Source: Methylibium sp.
GTDB lineage: Bacteria; Pseudomonadota; Gammaproteobacteria; Burkholderiales; Burkholderiaceae_C
Assembly: GCA_013824165.1 (NCBI GenBank)
Contig: PNNH01000084.1
Coordinates: 62,001-126,000 of the forward strand
DNA length: 64,000 bases
Direction of reading: 5' to 3'
Positions 1 through 10,200 of this stretch are shown piece after piece. A model generated the notes under the pieces. It did no database searches, was not told where the DNA came from, and was given only the letters and a program-made list of their open reading frames with translations. The translations under genes and the position numbers were made by a program. Within the stretch, counting starts at the first letter, position 1, and every line of letters starts with the position of its first letter.

Positions 1-348
1 TTCGGCCAGCCAGGCGCCGCCGGCGGCAATCGGCAGCAGGCTCAGCATGGCCAGTGGCCAGCCGAACATCAGCACCAGCAGGCTGGCGCCCGACAGCTGC
101 AGCAGCAGGCCGCCGGGCAGGGCGCGTTGCGCGCTCCACGCCAGCGGCAGCAGCACCAGGGCCGCCAGCCAGGGTGAGCGCAGCGCCGGCGCACGCAGCA
201 TCTGCCAGGGGCGCAGCGCCAGTGCCAGCGCGCTGGCAGCGGCAATCATCAGCAGTTCAAGGAGTGGCGTATTCATCAGCAGGGCAGGCAGGGGCGCATC
301 TTGCCCGCTGGGGCGCAGCAGGCGCTTGCTCGACATCAATGCTGGCAT
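1..348 (-). CDS. Partial membrane protein, CbiM-like ECF transporter permease (C-terminus outside window)
   Basis: The reverse strand is open from position 348 to the window edge and encodes about 116 residues, rich in Leu/Ala with several hydrophobic stretches. The segment LQLSGASLLVLMFGWPLA resembles the conserved region of CbiM-type energy-coupling-factor permeases, where a His/Leu-phi-Gly-Ala...GWPLA pattern is common. If correct, it is an inner-membrane component of metal or vitamin uptake. Starts at 348, 336 and 276 are all possible; the one at 276 (MNTPLLELL) gives the most typical N-terminus, and none has a clear Shine-Dalgarno sequence. The family call rests on one motif region and could be another small polytopic membrane protein. 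Confidence 0.45.
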   Translation of the reverse strand, partial: MPALMSSKRLLRPSGQDAPLPALLMNTPLLELLMIAAASALALALRPWQMLRAPALRSPWLAALVLLPLAWSAQRALPGGLLLQLSGASLLVLMFGWPLAMLSLLPIAAGGAWLAE

Positions 349-413
349 GGTGGCCTGCTTGAGGGTTTCACAGGGCTGGCATCGCCACACAGCTGGGCTA
401 GGCTTGGCAAACC

Positions 414-1031
414 ATGAATCTGCGTGCCCCGATCCATTTCTATTTCGACTTCTCGTCGCCCTATTCCTATATCGCCTCCGAGTGGGTGGAAGCGGTGGCG
501 GCCCGCCACGGCCGGCGCGTGCAGTGGCATGCGGTACTGCTGGGCGCCACCTTCCAGGCCGCGGAGCTGAAGCCGCCGATGAGCTACCCGATCAAGCGCG
601 ACTATGTGCTGCGCGACTTCGAACGTTCGGCCCGTTTCGCCGGCCTGCCCTACAAGCAGCCGGAGTGCTTTCCCATCGCCACGCAGAACGCGGCGCGCGT
701 GTTCTGGTGGCTGGACGCGCAAGACCCGGCACGCGCCGTGGCCTGGGCCCATGCCGGGCTGCGCGCCTATTTCACGCGCGGCGTTCAGCTGGACGATCCG
801 GTGCAACTCAAGGCCTTGGCAACCGAAAGCGGTATCGATGCCGAGGCCGCCGAAGCGGCCTGGCAGGATCCGCAGTGGAAGGAACGGCTGAAGGCCGTCA
901 ACGAGCAGGCTATCGCCAGCGGTGTGTTCGGCGCGCCTTTCTTCATCGTCGACGGCGAGCCCTTCTGGGGCAATGACCGGCAGGCGCAGATCGAGCAGTG
1001 GCTCAGCGCGGGGCCGTTCAAGGGGCTGTGA
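414..1031 (+). CDS. 2-hydroxychromene-2-carboxylate isomerase family protein (DsbA-fold)
   Basis: This 205-residue protein has the DsbA/kappa-GST fold signature of the NahD family: an N-terminal FYFDFSSPYSY strand with the SPY motif (residues ~9-20), a helical insertion, and the C-terminal GVFGAPFFIVDGEPFWGNDR block. Characterised members isomerise 2-hydroxychromene-2-carboxylate with glutathione in naphthalene breakdown, but most chromosomal homologues act on unknown substrates. There is no signal peptide, so it should be cytosolic. It stands alone between the cut-off membrane gene (divergent) and phoX (same strand, 99 bp downstream), with no aromatic-degradation genes nearby, so the precise substrate cannot be inferred. 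Length matches the family (about 200 residues). Confidence 0.85.
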   Translation: MNLRAPIHFYFDFSSPYSYIASEWVEAVAARHGRRVQWHAVLLGATFQAAELKPPMSYPIKRDYVLRDFERSARFAGLPYKQPECFPIATQNAARVFWWLDAQDPARAVAWAHAGLRAYFTRGVQLDDPVQLKALATESGIDAEAAEAAWQDPQWKERLKAVNEQAIASGVFGAPFFIVDGEPFWGNDRQAQIEQWLSAGPFKGL

Positions 1032-1130
1032 TTAAGGCCCAGCGGTTTTTGGGGGAGTGCTGCACCGTCACAGTACTGTCATGAGCGCAAGGGAAGCTGT
1101 CGGTCTCCCTAGTCTCATCAGGTTCCCGCA

Positions 1131-3062
1131 ATGGCCAAGGATTTCTCCGCCATGGAGGACAGCAACCGCTCCTCCAACCCCAGCATCCACGACATCAGCG
1201 AGCCCAGCCGCCGCACCTTCCTGCGCGGCAGTGCCGCCGCGGCCTTTCTGGCGCCGCTGAGCGGTCTGACAGCCCTGACAGCGCTGGGCGGCTGCGCCAC
1301 CGCAGGTGGCAGTGCAGCGGGCAGCGGCCCCTTGCTGGGCTTTGCTGGCATTCCGATCAGCAATGCCGACACCGTTACCGTGCCGCCCGGCTATGTGAGC
1401 CAGGCGATCGCCGCCTGGGGTGAGCCGGTCGGCCTGTCTGGCGAGCTGCCGGCCTTCAAGCCGGACGGCAGCAACAGCGCGGCCGAGCAGCTGGCGCAGT
1501 TCGGCATGCACCATGACGGCATCCACTATTTCGCGATCGAAGGCTCGAAGAGCGGCCTGCTGGTGATGAACCACGAGTATGTGGACGATGGCCTGTTGCA
1601 CCGCGATGGTCTGGCGCAATGGTCGGCCGAGAAGGTGCGCAAGGCGCAGGCCGCCCACGGTGTCAGCGTCTGCGAAGTCACGGAGAAGGACGGGCGCTGG
1701 CAGGTGGTGCTGCCCTCGCCCTGGGCACGCCGCTTCACCGCCAGCACGCCGATGGCGGTCAGCGGCCCGGCGGCGGGCCATGCGCTGATGAAGACCGCTG
1801 CCGACCCGAGCGGCCGCCGCGTGCTGGGCACGCTCAACAACTGCGGCAGCGGCATCACCCCTTGGGGCACCTACCTGACCTGTGAAGAGAACTTCATCTT
1901 CTACTTCAACGGCCCCGACACCCCGAGCGCCCATGAGACCCGCTGGGGCTTGCGCAAGGGCAACCCGGCCGGCTATCGCTGGCACGAGCATGACGCGCGC
2001 TTCGACGCCAGCAAGCATCCGAACGAGCCGCACCGCTTCGGCTGGGTGGTCGAGATCGACCCGATGAACCCCAGCAGCACGCCGATCAAGCGCACCGCCA
2101 TGGGTCGCGCGGCGCATGAAGGCGCCACGGTTGCGCTGACGCGCGACCGCCGTGCGGTGGTCTATATGGGCGAGGACGCACGCTTCGAGTACATCTACAA
2201 ATTCGTCAGCCGCGATGCGGTGAAGCCCGGTGGCGCCGCCGCCAACAGCGAGCTGCTGGACCATGGCACCTTGTACGTGGCCCGCTTCGACGCCGAGGGC
2301 CGCGGCCGCTGGCTGCCGCTGGTGCATGGCCAGGGCCCGCTCAGCGCGGCCAATGGCTTTGCCGACCAGGGCGAGGTGGTGCTCAAGTCGCGCCAGGCCA
2401 GCGACCTGCTCGGCGGCACCAAGATGGACCGCCCCGAGTGGATCGATGTGGACAAGCAAGGTTGGGTCTACTGCACGCTCACCAACAACAGCAACCGTGG
2501 CGGCAAGGATCATCCGGCGGTCGATGCGGCCAACCCGCGTGCCAACAACAGCATGGGCCACATCATCCGCTGGAAGGAAGACGGCGACCATGACGGGCTG
2601 GTCTTCGAGTGGAACCACTTCGTGCTGGCCGGCGACCCCTTCAACGAGCGCGCCGAAGCCAAGGGCAATGTCAAGGGCGACACCTTTGCCTGCCCGGACG
2701 GCCTGTGGGTCGATGGCCGCGGCGTGCTGTGGATCCAGACCGATATGTCCACCTCGGCCATGGGCAAGGGCGAGCTGGCGGTGATGGGCCAGAACCAGAT
2801 GCTGGCCGCCGATCCGCAGACCGGCGAGGTGCGCCGTTTCCTGACCGGCCCGATTGGTTGCGAGGTGACCGGCGCCACCATGACCCCGGACGGTCGCAGC
2901 ATGTTCGTCAACATCCAGCACCCGGGCGAGAGCCCCAGCGAGCGCAGCGACCCGGCCCAGCCCGACCGTTTCTCCAACTGGCCGGACAAGCGCCCCGGTG
3001 CGCGCCCGCGCTCGGCCACCGTGGTGATTCGCAGGGCGGACGGCGGATTGGTCGGGACCTGA
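1131..3062 (+). CDS. PhoX family phosphatase (DUF839), Tat-exported
   Basis: The 643-residue protein carries a twin-arginine signal at residues ~24-50 (SRRTFLRGSAAAAFL) after a polar leader, as in PhoX proteins that are folded with their metals before export. The rest is a long beta-rich domain with many Asp/Glu and the PhoX landmarks: WGTYLTCEENFIFYF (~res 243-257) and a C-terminal IGCEVTGATMTPDGRSMFVN block. PhoX enzymes are Fe/Ca-dependent alkaline phosphatases that release phosphate from esters in the periplasm. Length agrees with the family. It converges with the DUF1501 gene (40 bp between stop codons). Substrate range and Pho-regulon control cannot be seen; no clear Pho box was found upstream. 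Confidence 0.9.
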   Translation: MAKDFSAMEDSNRSSNPSIHDISEPSRRTFLRGSAAAAFLAPLSGLTALTALGGCATAGGSAAGSGPLLGFAGIPISNADTVTVPPGYVSQAIAAWGEPVGLSGELPAFKPDGSNSAAEQLAQFGMHHDGIHYFAIEGSKSGLLVMNHEYVDDGLLHRDGLAQWSAEKVRKAQAAHGVSVCEVTEKDGRWQVVLPSPWARRFTASTPMAVSGPAAGHALMKTAADPSGRRVLGTLNNCGSGITPWGTYLTCEENFIFYFNGPDTPSAHETRWGLRKGNPAGYRWHEHDARFDASKHPNEPHRFGWVVEIDPMNPSSTPIKRTAMGRAAHEGATVALTRDRRAVVYMGEDARFEYIYKFVSRDAVKPGGAAANSELLDHGTLYVARFDAEGRGRWLPLVHGQGPLSAANGFADQGEVVLKSRQASDLLGGTKMDRPEWIDVDKQGWVYCTLTNNSNRGGKDHPAVDAANPRANNSMGHIIRWKEDGDHDGLVFEWNHFVLAGDPFNERAEAKGNVKGDTFACPDGLWVDGRGVLWIQTDMSTSAMGKGELAVMGQNQMLAADPQTGEVRRFLTGPIGCEVTGATMTPDGRSMFVNIQHPGESPSERSDPAQPDRFSNWPDKRPGARPRSATVVIRRADGGLVGT

Positions 3063-3102
3063 GGGACGCGCAGGTTCTCTGCTAGCTAGCGCCTGGGCAC
3101 GC

Positions 3103-4338
3103 TCACAGCAGCCCCAGGTCGCGCGCCTTGGCGCCGCCGGGAAAGACACGCGCCAGCGCTTCGGTGGAGAGCCCGAACTGGCGCCGCCAGAGGCCGGCCA
3201 TCAGCGCGCGGTAGTCGTTGAGCACCGGGTAGTCGCGGCCCTGGTGCAGGGTCTGCGCCTTGAGTTGCACCTGCTCGCCCACCACACCGGAGCGCGCCAG
3301 ACCGCCGCCCAGCAGCCAGTAGCAGCTGCCATGGCCGTGGTCGGTGCCGCGGTTGCCGTTCTCGCGGAAGGTGCGGCCGAATTCGCTGATCACCAGCACG
3401 GTGGTCTGGGCCCAGCGCTGCGGGCCCAGCTCGTCGGCAAAGCCGGCCAGGCCGCGGCCCACTTCTTCGAAACGCGTGGCCAGCAAGCCGCTGGCGCCGC
3501 CCTGGCCCACATGGGTGTCCCAGCCGCCGATGTCGACGAAACCCAGCTGGAAGCGGCCGCGCATCAGGCGCGCAATGCGGCGCGCTTCGAGTTCGAAGCC
3601 CTTGGCGTCGATCAGCGGACTGCGGCTGGCCGGGTCCATGCCCTGGCGCAGGCGTGCGGGGTCGAGTTCGCGCGCCACTTCCTCGCGCAGCGCAAAGCCT
3701 TCCTGCACCTGGGGCGCCAGCGCCTGCTCGCGATACATGCGCGTGAGCAGCTCGCGCGACTTGGCGTCCACCGCCGGGCGCGGGCTTTCGCGCAGCGCCT
3801 GGTTGCCGATCTTGGCGCTGCCGCGAAAGGCCACCGGCAGCTGGTCGGTGAAGGAGATCGCCTGCCCGGCGCCCAGCTCCAGCGCCAGACGGTTCATGAA
3901 GCCGCTGCTGAAATCGCGGCTGCCGGCCAGCGGCTGGCCGAACTCGATGCTGTCTTGGGTCTCGAAATGGCTGCGGCTCAGGTCTTCGCCGAAGCCGGCG
4001 AAGGGGATGAAGGCCGCCTGGCCCGCCTGCAACAGCGGGTAGATCGATTCGCGCAGCGCCGGGTGCAAGGACCAGTCAGCGTCCAGCGGCAGGGCTGCGT
4101 CGGCACCACTGCCGGGCCGGGCGATGGCGATGCGTGGCCGCTGCTCGTAATAGAAGGGGCTGGCATGCGGCACCAGGAGGTTTGTGGCGTCATAGCCGCC
4201 GCGCAGGAAGACCAGCAGGAAGCGCGGCGCGTTGGGCGCTTCGTCCGCCGCGGCATAGAGCCGGGTGGCGCTGCCGCCGAGCGTGGCGCCCAGCGCGCTG
4301 GCCAGCAGCAGCTGGCGTCGATTCAGTGGCATCGTCAT
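3103..4338 (-). CDS. DUF1501 domain-containing exported protein
   Basis: This 411-residue protein starts with a twin-arginine-like signal (NRRQLLLASALGATLGG, residues ~6-22). It then shows the DUF1501 features RFLLVFLRGGYDATNLLVP near the N-terminus, SRSHFETQDSIE in the middle and VISEFGRTFREN plus GTDHGHG toward the C-terminus. The fold is sulfatase/alkaline-phosphatase-like, but no activity is established for the family. It lies 13 bp downstream of the DUF1800 gene on the same strand, the usual partner arrangement in proteobacteria and planctomycetes, so the two are probably co-transcribed and act together outside the cytoplasm. Confidence 0.9.
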   Translation of the reverse strand: MTMPLNRRQLLLASALGATLGGSATRLYAAADEAPNAPRFLLVFLRGGYDATNLLVPHASPFYYEQRPRIAIARPGSGADAALPLDADWSLHPALRESIYPLLQAGQAAFIPFAGFGEDLSRSHFETQDSIEFGQPLAGSRDFSSGFMNRLALELGAGQAISFTDQLPVAFRGSAKIGNQALRESPRPAVDAKSRELLTRMYREQALAPQVQEGFALREEVARELDPARLRQGMDPASRSPLIDAKGFELEARRIARLMRGRFQLGFVDIGGWDTHVGQGGASGLLATRFEEVGRGLAGFADELGPQRWAQTTVLVISEFGRTFRENGNRGTDHGHGSCYWLLGGGLARSGVVGEQVQLKAQTLHQGRDYPVLNDYRALMAGLWRRQFGLSTEALARVFPGGAKARDLGLL

Positions 4339-4351
4339 CGCGTTCTTGTCC

Positions 4352-5941
4352 TCAGCGCAGCATGAACTCAGGCGCGCTCAGCAGCAGCGCGTTCCACTCG
4401 GTGCCAGGTCTTGCCTGTGCCAGTGCCTCGCGGCTGTTGGCGCTCAGTCTGGCCTGCAGATGCTGCTGGAACAGCACACCGTCCAGCGCAGGTTTGGGTG
4501 TGCTGCCCGGCGCCGGGGCCTTGCCGCCTTCCGGCGTGAAGAGCACGGCCAGACCTTGGCCCGCGCCCAGGGTTCGCGCCAGCTCGAAGCGCGTGCTTAG
4601 CTGGCCGGCGCTGTTCCAGGCTTCGGCCGCCATCGGGTAGCCGTCGGGCGTGACCTTGTCATACAGGCCCTCGCCCAGGCGCCGCAGCCAGGCCTGGATC
4701 GGCGCGCTGTTGACGATCACCGGGCCGCCTGCCGCCGGCAGCGGATAGGCTGCGCGCAGGCCGGACAACAGGTAGTGCTGCGGGTCCTTGAACTGGCGCG
4801 GCGCCTGTGCGAACTCGGGCGACAGCAGCAGCGGGCGCAGCGTGGCGGCGATGTCGCCGCGGCTGCTGCTGAAGGCTTCGGCCATGCGCTGCTGCAGTGC
4901 GGGCGGCGCCTCGCCCAGCAGGTAGTTCGAGAGCTTGCGCGCGATGAAGCGTGCGGTGGAAGGATGTGCCACCAGCAGGTCCAGCACTTCGTCCAGCTCC
5001 TCGGCGCCGCGACCCTTGATGCGATGGCCCAGCACGGTCTTGTCGCCGAAGTCGTGGCGCGCCGGGTTGAACTCGAACAGGCCTTCACGGCGGTAGAGTG
5101 CCTCGTGCTCGGGTTTGAGCTTGGGGCGGCCGGGCTCGATGCGCACGCCGAAGCCGGTCAGCACGCGAGCCAGCTCCTGCACGTCCTGCTGCGTGTAGCC
5201 GCCGTCCACGCCCAGCGTGTGCAGCTCCAGCAGTTCGCGGGCGTAGTTCTCGTTGGGCTTGCCGGCACTGTTCTGGTCGTTGTCCAGGTAGCGCTGCATC
5301 GCCGGGTGGCGCGCCACCGCGCCCAGCATCTGGCGGAAGGAGCCGAGCGCCTGCGGCCGCAGCGCGCTTTCCTCGTAGTCGGCCAGCAGCGCGCGCAGCT
5401 CGCGCTTGTACTGGTGCACATTGAAGTGGTTGAACCAGAACCAGGCGATGTTCTCTTGAAGCTGCTGCTCGCTGTAGAGCTGGCGCAGCAGCTGGCGGTG
5501 GCCGGCCTGGCGGGCCAGACGGTTCAGCTCGTTCTGGTAGGCCTGGCGGGCGGCGCGGCGCTCTTCCTCGGTGGGTGGCTTGTCCTGGTCTCGGCGCAGC
5601 TGCTCGATCTTCTGGGCCAGCGTCAGCGCGTCGCTCTGCTGGATGCTCAAGGCGTCGATTTGCGCCTGCGCGGCTGGCAGCAGCGGCCGGCGCGGGTCGG
5701 CGCGCAGCTGGCGCTCCACATAAGCGCCCCAGCCCTGTCGCTGGGCTTCATCGAGCTGCGCCGCGGTGGCGCCCCAGCCGATGCGGTTGACGGCATGGAA
5801 CAGCGCGCCAGGAGCTTCAAACTCCGGCGGCGCCTTCGGGCTGCCGGCACAGCCGGCCAGCACCAGCAGGGCGCCGGCCAGGGCGGTCTGCAGCCAAAGC
5901 CGCCGAGGACGGATGAGTGGTGGATGGGTTGGCTTCAGCAT
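4352..5941 (-). CDS. DUF1800 domain-containing lipoprotein
   Basis: The 529-residue product begins with a positively charged leader, a hydrophobic stretch and a lipobox (LAGC, Cys at residue ~30), so it should be a lipoprotein. DUF1800 features follow: FHAVNRIGWGAT near the N-terminus, ENIAWFWFNHFNVH in the middle, NENYARELLELHTLGVDGGYTQQDV, and a C-terminal segment ending LLLSAPEFMLR. DUF1800 has no assigned biochemical role. It is first in a two-gene unit with the DUF1501 gene. The lipid anchor together with a Tat-exported partner suggests an envelope-associated complex; this is inference. Confidence 0.9.
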   Translation of the reverse strand: MLKPTHPPLIRPRRLWLQTALAGALLVLAGCAGSPKAPPEFEAPGALFHAVNRIGWGATAAQLDEAQRQGWGAYVERQLRADPRRPLLPAAQAQIDALSIQQSDALTLAQKIEQLRRDQDKPPTEEERRAARQAYQNELNRLARQAGHRQLLRQLYSEQQLQENIAWFWFNHFNVHQYKRELRALLADYEESALRPQALGSFRQMLGAVARHPAMQRYLDNDQNSAGKPNENYARELLELHTLGVDGGYTQQDVQELARVLTGFGVRIEPGRPKLKPEHEALYRREGLFEFNPARHDFGDKTVLGHRIKGRGAEELDEVLDLLVAHPSTARFIARKLSNYLLGEAPPALQQRMAEAFSSSRGDIAATLRPLLLSPEFAQAPRQFKDPQHYLLSGLRAAYPLPAAGGPVIVNSAPIQAWLRRLGEGLYDKVTPDGYPMAAEAWNSAGQLSTRFELARTLGAGQGLAVLFTPEGGKAPAPGSTPKPALDGVLFQQHLQARLSANSREALAQARPGTEWNALLLSAPEFMLR

Positions 5942-6036
5942 CGCGCGAGCATGCCAAGCCTGGAGTGGGCTTGTCCACTGAGTATTTGTCGGTCGCCCAT
6001 GTCAGTGTCAACCCTGATGCAGACGGTGCAGCGGGC

Positions 6037-7158
6037 TCAGGCGGCAGGGCCTGGCAGCAGACCATGACGCCGCAGGAAGCGGCACAGGGTCTCGTCCAGC
6101 AGGCCGCGTCGATACAGCAGCTGGCTGAGTTCACTGCCGCCGGTGCCGAAAAGATTGAGCTCCAGCGCAAGCGGGCCTTGGGCGCTGAGCGCGATGTCCC
6201 ATTGCTGGTAGCGCAGCTTGGGGAACAGCAGGGCAGCCCGTGCGACGAAGGCCTGCACCTCTGCCCAGCCGGGGATAAACAGCGTGTGTAGATCGGCGCC
6301 GCTGTCCGGGTGCTCGCGCAACTCGCGCAGATCCATCCCGCTGCCATTGATCACGCGCTGAATCTGGCCGCTGTGCAGATTGACCGCGGCAGCCAGGTTG
6401 CCGCCGCGGCCGTCGTTGTAGTTGTCCTGCATATTGCGGCCGGTCGGCAACTTCCAGAACACGCGATGGATCAGAGGGCCTTCCTGCTCGTCGCACAGCA
6501 GCATGATGCGCAGGCTGGTGACGATGCCTCCCAGCGCCGGGCGCAGCGTGGTATCGGGCTCGACCGGGCGCTGGAACAGATAGCCCAGCTGTTCGTGATC
6601 GCTGCGATGCAGGTCGAAGCGCTGCACCGGAAGGCGTTCGCCATTGCGCTGCTCAATGCTGTCGCTGGCCGCGTCGTAGCGCAGCGCGAAGCACGCGCCG
6701 CGGCCGAAGCCGCTGGCGGCGGGCTTCGAGAAGAAGGGGTAGTTGCGGCCGTCCCGGAGCCAGTCCTGCAGTTGCGCTTCGTGCGTCAGCGCCGTGGCCT
6801 GCTGCAGCAGTCGAGGGCGCACGGGGCTGTAGATGGCCAGGGTCTCGGTGCAGCGCAGACCTTGTGCATCGAGCAGTGCAGTGGTCAGCACCTTGTCAAG
6901 GCCGAGGCAGGCCCAGTGCCTGTCGTTCAGCGCATCGAGCACCGCTTCCATGCGCCAGCCTGCAAAGCGGGCCTTGTCGGCGAGGGAGAGCTGCGGGTCG
7001 AAGAGTCGGTAGTTGAAGTAATCGGCCGGGCCGATGCGGCCCAGGCTGCGGCGCAGTTGCCGGATCTCGCGCAGCTGCGCCAGCACGGCGACGCCATGTT
7101 CGGCGCTCACCCGCTGCAGCAGGGCGCGATAGGTCTTCAGTCGCTGCGCAACACCCAT
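6037..7158 (-). CDS. Sugar-transfer-associated ATP-grasp family protein
   Basis: This 373-residue soluble protein resembles the ATP-grasp family annotated as sugar-transfer associated (ATPgrasp_ST). The visible cues are FSKPAASGFGRGACF (~res 146-160, glycine-rich nucleotide loop), FWKLPTGRNMQDNYNDGRGGNLAA in the middle and a C-terminal QWDIALS...LELNLFGTGG block, where ATP-grasp enzymes carry metal-binding Glu and Asn. Family members ligate an acid to an amine or hydroxyl using ATP, often in capsule or exopolysaccharide clusters. Here it stands alone, 95 bp downstream of the DUF1800 gene start, so substrate is unknown. Confidence 0.7.
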   Translation of the reverse strand: MGVAQRLKTYRALLQRVSAEHGVAVLAQLREIRQLRRSLGRIGPADYFNYRLFDPQLSLADKARFAGWRMEAVLDALNDRHWACLGLDKVLTTALLDAQGLRCTETLAIYSPVRPRLLQQATALTHEAQLQDWLRDGRNYPFFSKPAASGFGRGACFALRYDAASDSIEQRNGERLPVQRFDLHRSDHEQLGYLFQRPVEPDTTLRPALGGIVTSLRIMLLCDEQEGPLIHRVFWKLPTGRNMQDNYNDGRGGNLAAAVNLHSGQIQRVINGSGMDLRELREHPDSGADLHTLFIPGWAEVQAFVARAALLFPKLRYQQWDIALSAQGPLALELNLFGTGGSELSQLLYRRGLLDETLCRFLRRHGLLPGPAA

Positions 7159-7224
7159 GTCTGCCTCACTCCGCCAATCATCGCCTTCAGCGATCTTTGC
7201 GAGGATTCTGGCATGCGCGCAGAC

Positions 7225-10200
7225 TCAGAGTTCGGCCACGCTCTTGATGCGCGCAGGCAGCGCCACCGTCTGAACTGCGGCCACGGCCGCGCGGCCATGG
7301 AAGCGATCCAGCAGCTCCTGCCACTGCGCGCGCACCGTCACCACATTGGCCAGCTTCACATGGCCGTAGCCGCGGATCTTCTCGGGCAGGCGGGCGAGTT
7401 GCACGGCAAGGTCCAGCTTGTCGGCGCTGAGATGAGCCAGCAGTTCATTGAGCAGCGCTTCGTAGTCTGCAATCAGCTGGCGCTCCATGCGGCGCTCCTC
7501 GGTCTTGCCGAACAGGTCCAGCGCCGTGCCGCGCAGGCGCTTGAAGCGCGCCAGGGTCTTCAGCGCCTTGAAGGTCCAGGAACCCATCTCGATCTTCTTC
7601 ACGCGGCCGTCGGCGCCGGGCTTGGCCAGCAGCGGCGGGGCCATGTGGAAAGACAGCGACTCCCAGTTCTCGAACTGCGCCTTCAGCGCGGCTTCGAATT
7701 TGCCGTCGGTGTAGAGGCGGGCCACTTCCCACTCGTCCTTGATCGCCAGCAGCTTGGCGTAGTAGCGCGCCACTGCCTTGGTGAGGCGCTCGGCCTCGCC
7801 GGCTTGGCCCAGTGCCGCCTCGGCGGCGCGCACGCGCTCGACCAGTTGACGATATCGCTGCGCATAGGCGGCGTCCTGGTAGTCGGTCAGCAGGGCCACG
7901 CGGCGCGCGATCAGGCCCTCGGGGCCGTCGAGCTTGTCGAAGTTGGGTAGGAACTTCACGGCCTGCATATCGCTGCCCGCCAGGCGCTTCAGCGCTTCGG
8001 GCGCGGCGATCGCCAGCCGGCCCAGCGCGAAGGCGGTCTTGTTGCCTTCCACCGCCACGCCGTTGAGCTCGATCGCGCGCATCAGCGAGGCCTCGCTCAG
8101 CGGCACCAGGCCACGCTGCCAGCAGGCACCCAGCATTACGATATTGCTAGGCATCGCATCGCCCATCAGATCGTTGGCGATGGTCTGCGCGTCGATGGTC
8201 GACAGCAAGGCCGTATCTCCACCGACGGCATGCTGCATCTTGGCTAGCAGCGAAGGCGCTTGCAGGCTGGCATCAGGGTTGCGCACAAAGGCGGCGGTGG
8301 GCAGCTCATGCGTGTTGGCCAGGATCACCGTGCGGCCGGGCTTGACCGTGCCCAGCGCATCCGGGCTGGCGCCGACCACCATATCGCAGGCCAGCAGCAC
8401 ATCAGCCTGTTGCGTGTCGATGCGCACCTGGTTGAGCAGGTCCTGCGTCGGCGCCAGGCGCACGAATGACAGCACCGAACCGCCCTTCTGTGCAAAGCCC
8501 ATGAAGTCCAGCACCGAGGCCTGCTTGCCTTCCAGATGCGCGGCCATCGCTACCAGCGCGCCCACGGTCACCACGCCGGTGCCGCCGACGCCGGTGACCA
8601 GCAGGTCGAAAGGCCCCGTCCACTGCCAGGCGGCTGGCGCTGCGATGGCGGCGATCTCGCGTGCCAGGTCTTGCTGCGTGAAGCCCGAGCCCACCTTCTT
8701 CTTCAGTTGGGCGCCGTGCACCGATACAAAGCTGGGGCAGAAGCCGTTGACGCAGCTGAAGTCCTTGTTGCAGCTGCTCTGCTCGATGGCGCGCTTGCGG
8801 CCCAAGTCGGTCTCCACCGGCACAACGGACAAGCAGTTGCTGGCCTGGCCGCAGTCGCCGCAGCCTTCGCAGACCTGCTCGTTGATGAAGATGCGCTTGG
8901 GCGGGTCAACGAATTCCTTCTTCTTGCGACGGCGGCGCTTCTCGGCGGCGCAGGTCTGGTCGTAGATCAGCACCGTCACGCCCTCGATCTCACGCAGCTC
9001 GCGCTGCACTGCATCCAGCTCGCTGCGGTCGTGGAAGGTGGTGTGGGCGGGGAAGAGGCCGTGGTGGTCGGCGTACTTGCCGATCTCGTCGGAGACGATC
9101 ACCAGGCGCTTGACGCCTTCGGCCTCCACCTGGCGCGCGATCTGCGGCACACTGGTCTGGCCGTCCACCGGCTGGCCGCCGGTCATCGCCACCGCGTCGT
9201 TGTAGAGGATCTTGTAGGTGATGTTGGCCTTGGCCGCGATGGCCTGGCGGATGGCCAGGTAACCAGAGTGGTAGTAGGTGCCGTCGCCCAGATTCTGGAA
9301 CACATGCTTCTCGGTGGTGAAGCGGCTGTGCGCGGCCCAGTCCACGCCCTCGGCGCCCATCTGGATCAGGCCTGAGGTGCCGCGCTCCATCCAGCTGGCC
9401 ATGAAGTGGCAGCCGATGCCGGCGAGAGCCCTGGAGCCCTCGGGCAGCTTGGTGCTGGTGTTGTGCGGGCAGCCCGAGCAGAAATAGGGCTGACGGCGCA
9501 CGCCGTCGGCCGCGTTGGACAGCAGGCAGGGGGTGAGGAAGTCCACCACCAGATGGCGGCGGTCCAGCGCGGGGTTCAGGCGTGCCAGCCAGTCGGCCAC
9601 CGTGTTCATGATGCGGCTGGGGCGCAACTCGCCCAATGCGCTCAAGACCTGACCCCCATGCTCATCGGTCTTGCCGACCACGCGTGGGCGCTGGGCGTCG
9701 GGCAGGTGGTAGAGCAGTTCCTTGATCTGGCGCTCGACCACCGGCGCCTTCTCCTCGATCACCAGCATGTCGCTCAGCCCCTGGGCGAACTCGCGGATGC
9801 GCGTGGACTCAAGCGGGAACACCAGGCCAACCTTGTAAACCCGCACGCCGGCGGCGGCCAGCGCATTGGGGTCCAGGTCCAGGCGGCGCAGCACTTCCAT
9901 GAAGTCGTAATGCGCTTTGCCGACAGTCACGATGCCCAGCGTGGCGCGCGGGCTGACGACGATGTGCTTGTCGATGCTGTTGAGCTTGGCGAAGGCCTTG
10001 ACCGCGTTCAGCTTGTGCTCCAGCCGGGTCTCCAGCTCCAGCGAGGGCAGGTCCACCGCGCGGATGTGCAGATCGACCGGCGGCTGGTGATCGACCGGCA
10101 GCTGGAAGTCCAGCGGCACCGCATCCAGGTCCACCGTCATGCCCGACTCGACAACTTCTGAGATTGCCTTGAAGCCGACCCAGGTGGACGAGAAGCGCGA

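Noticed and set aside
1068-3149. 693-codon open frame on the minus strand opposite phoX
   Set aside because: Shadow of the PhoX coding sequence; the plus-strand protein has a Tat signal and family motifs.
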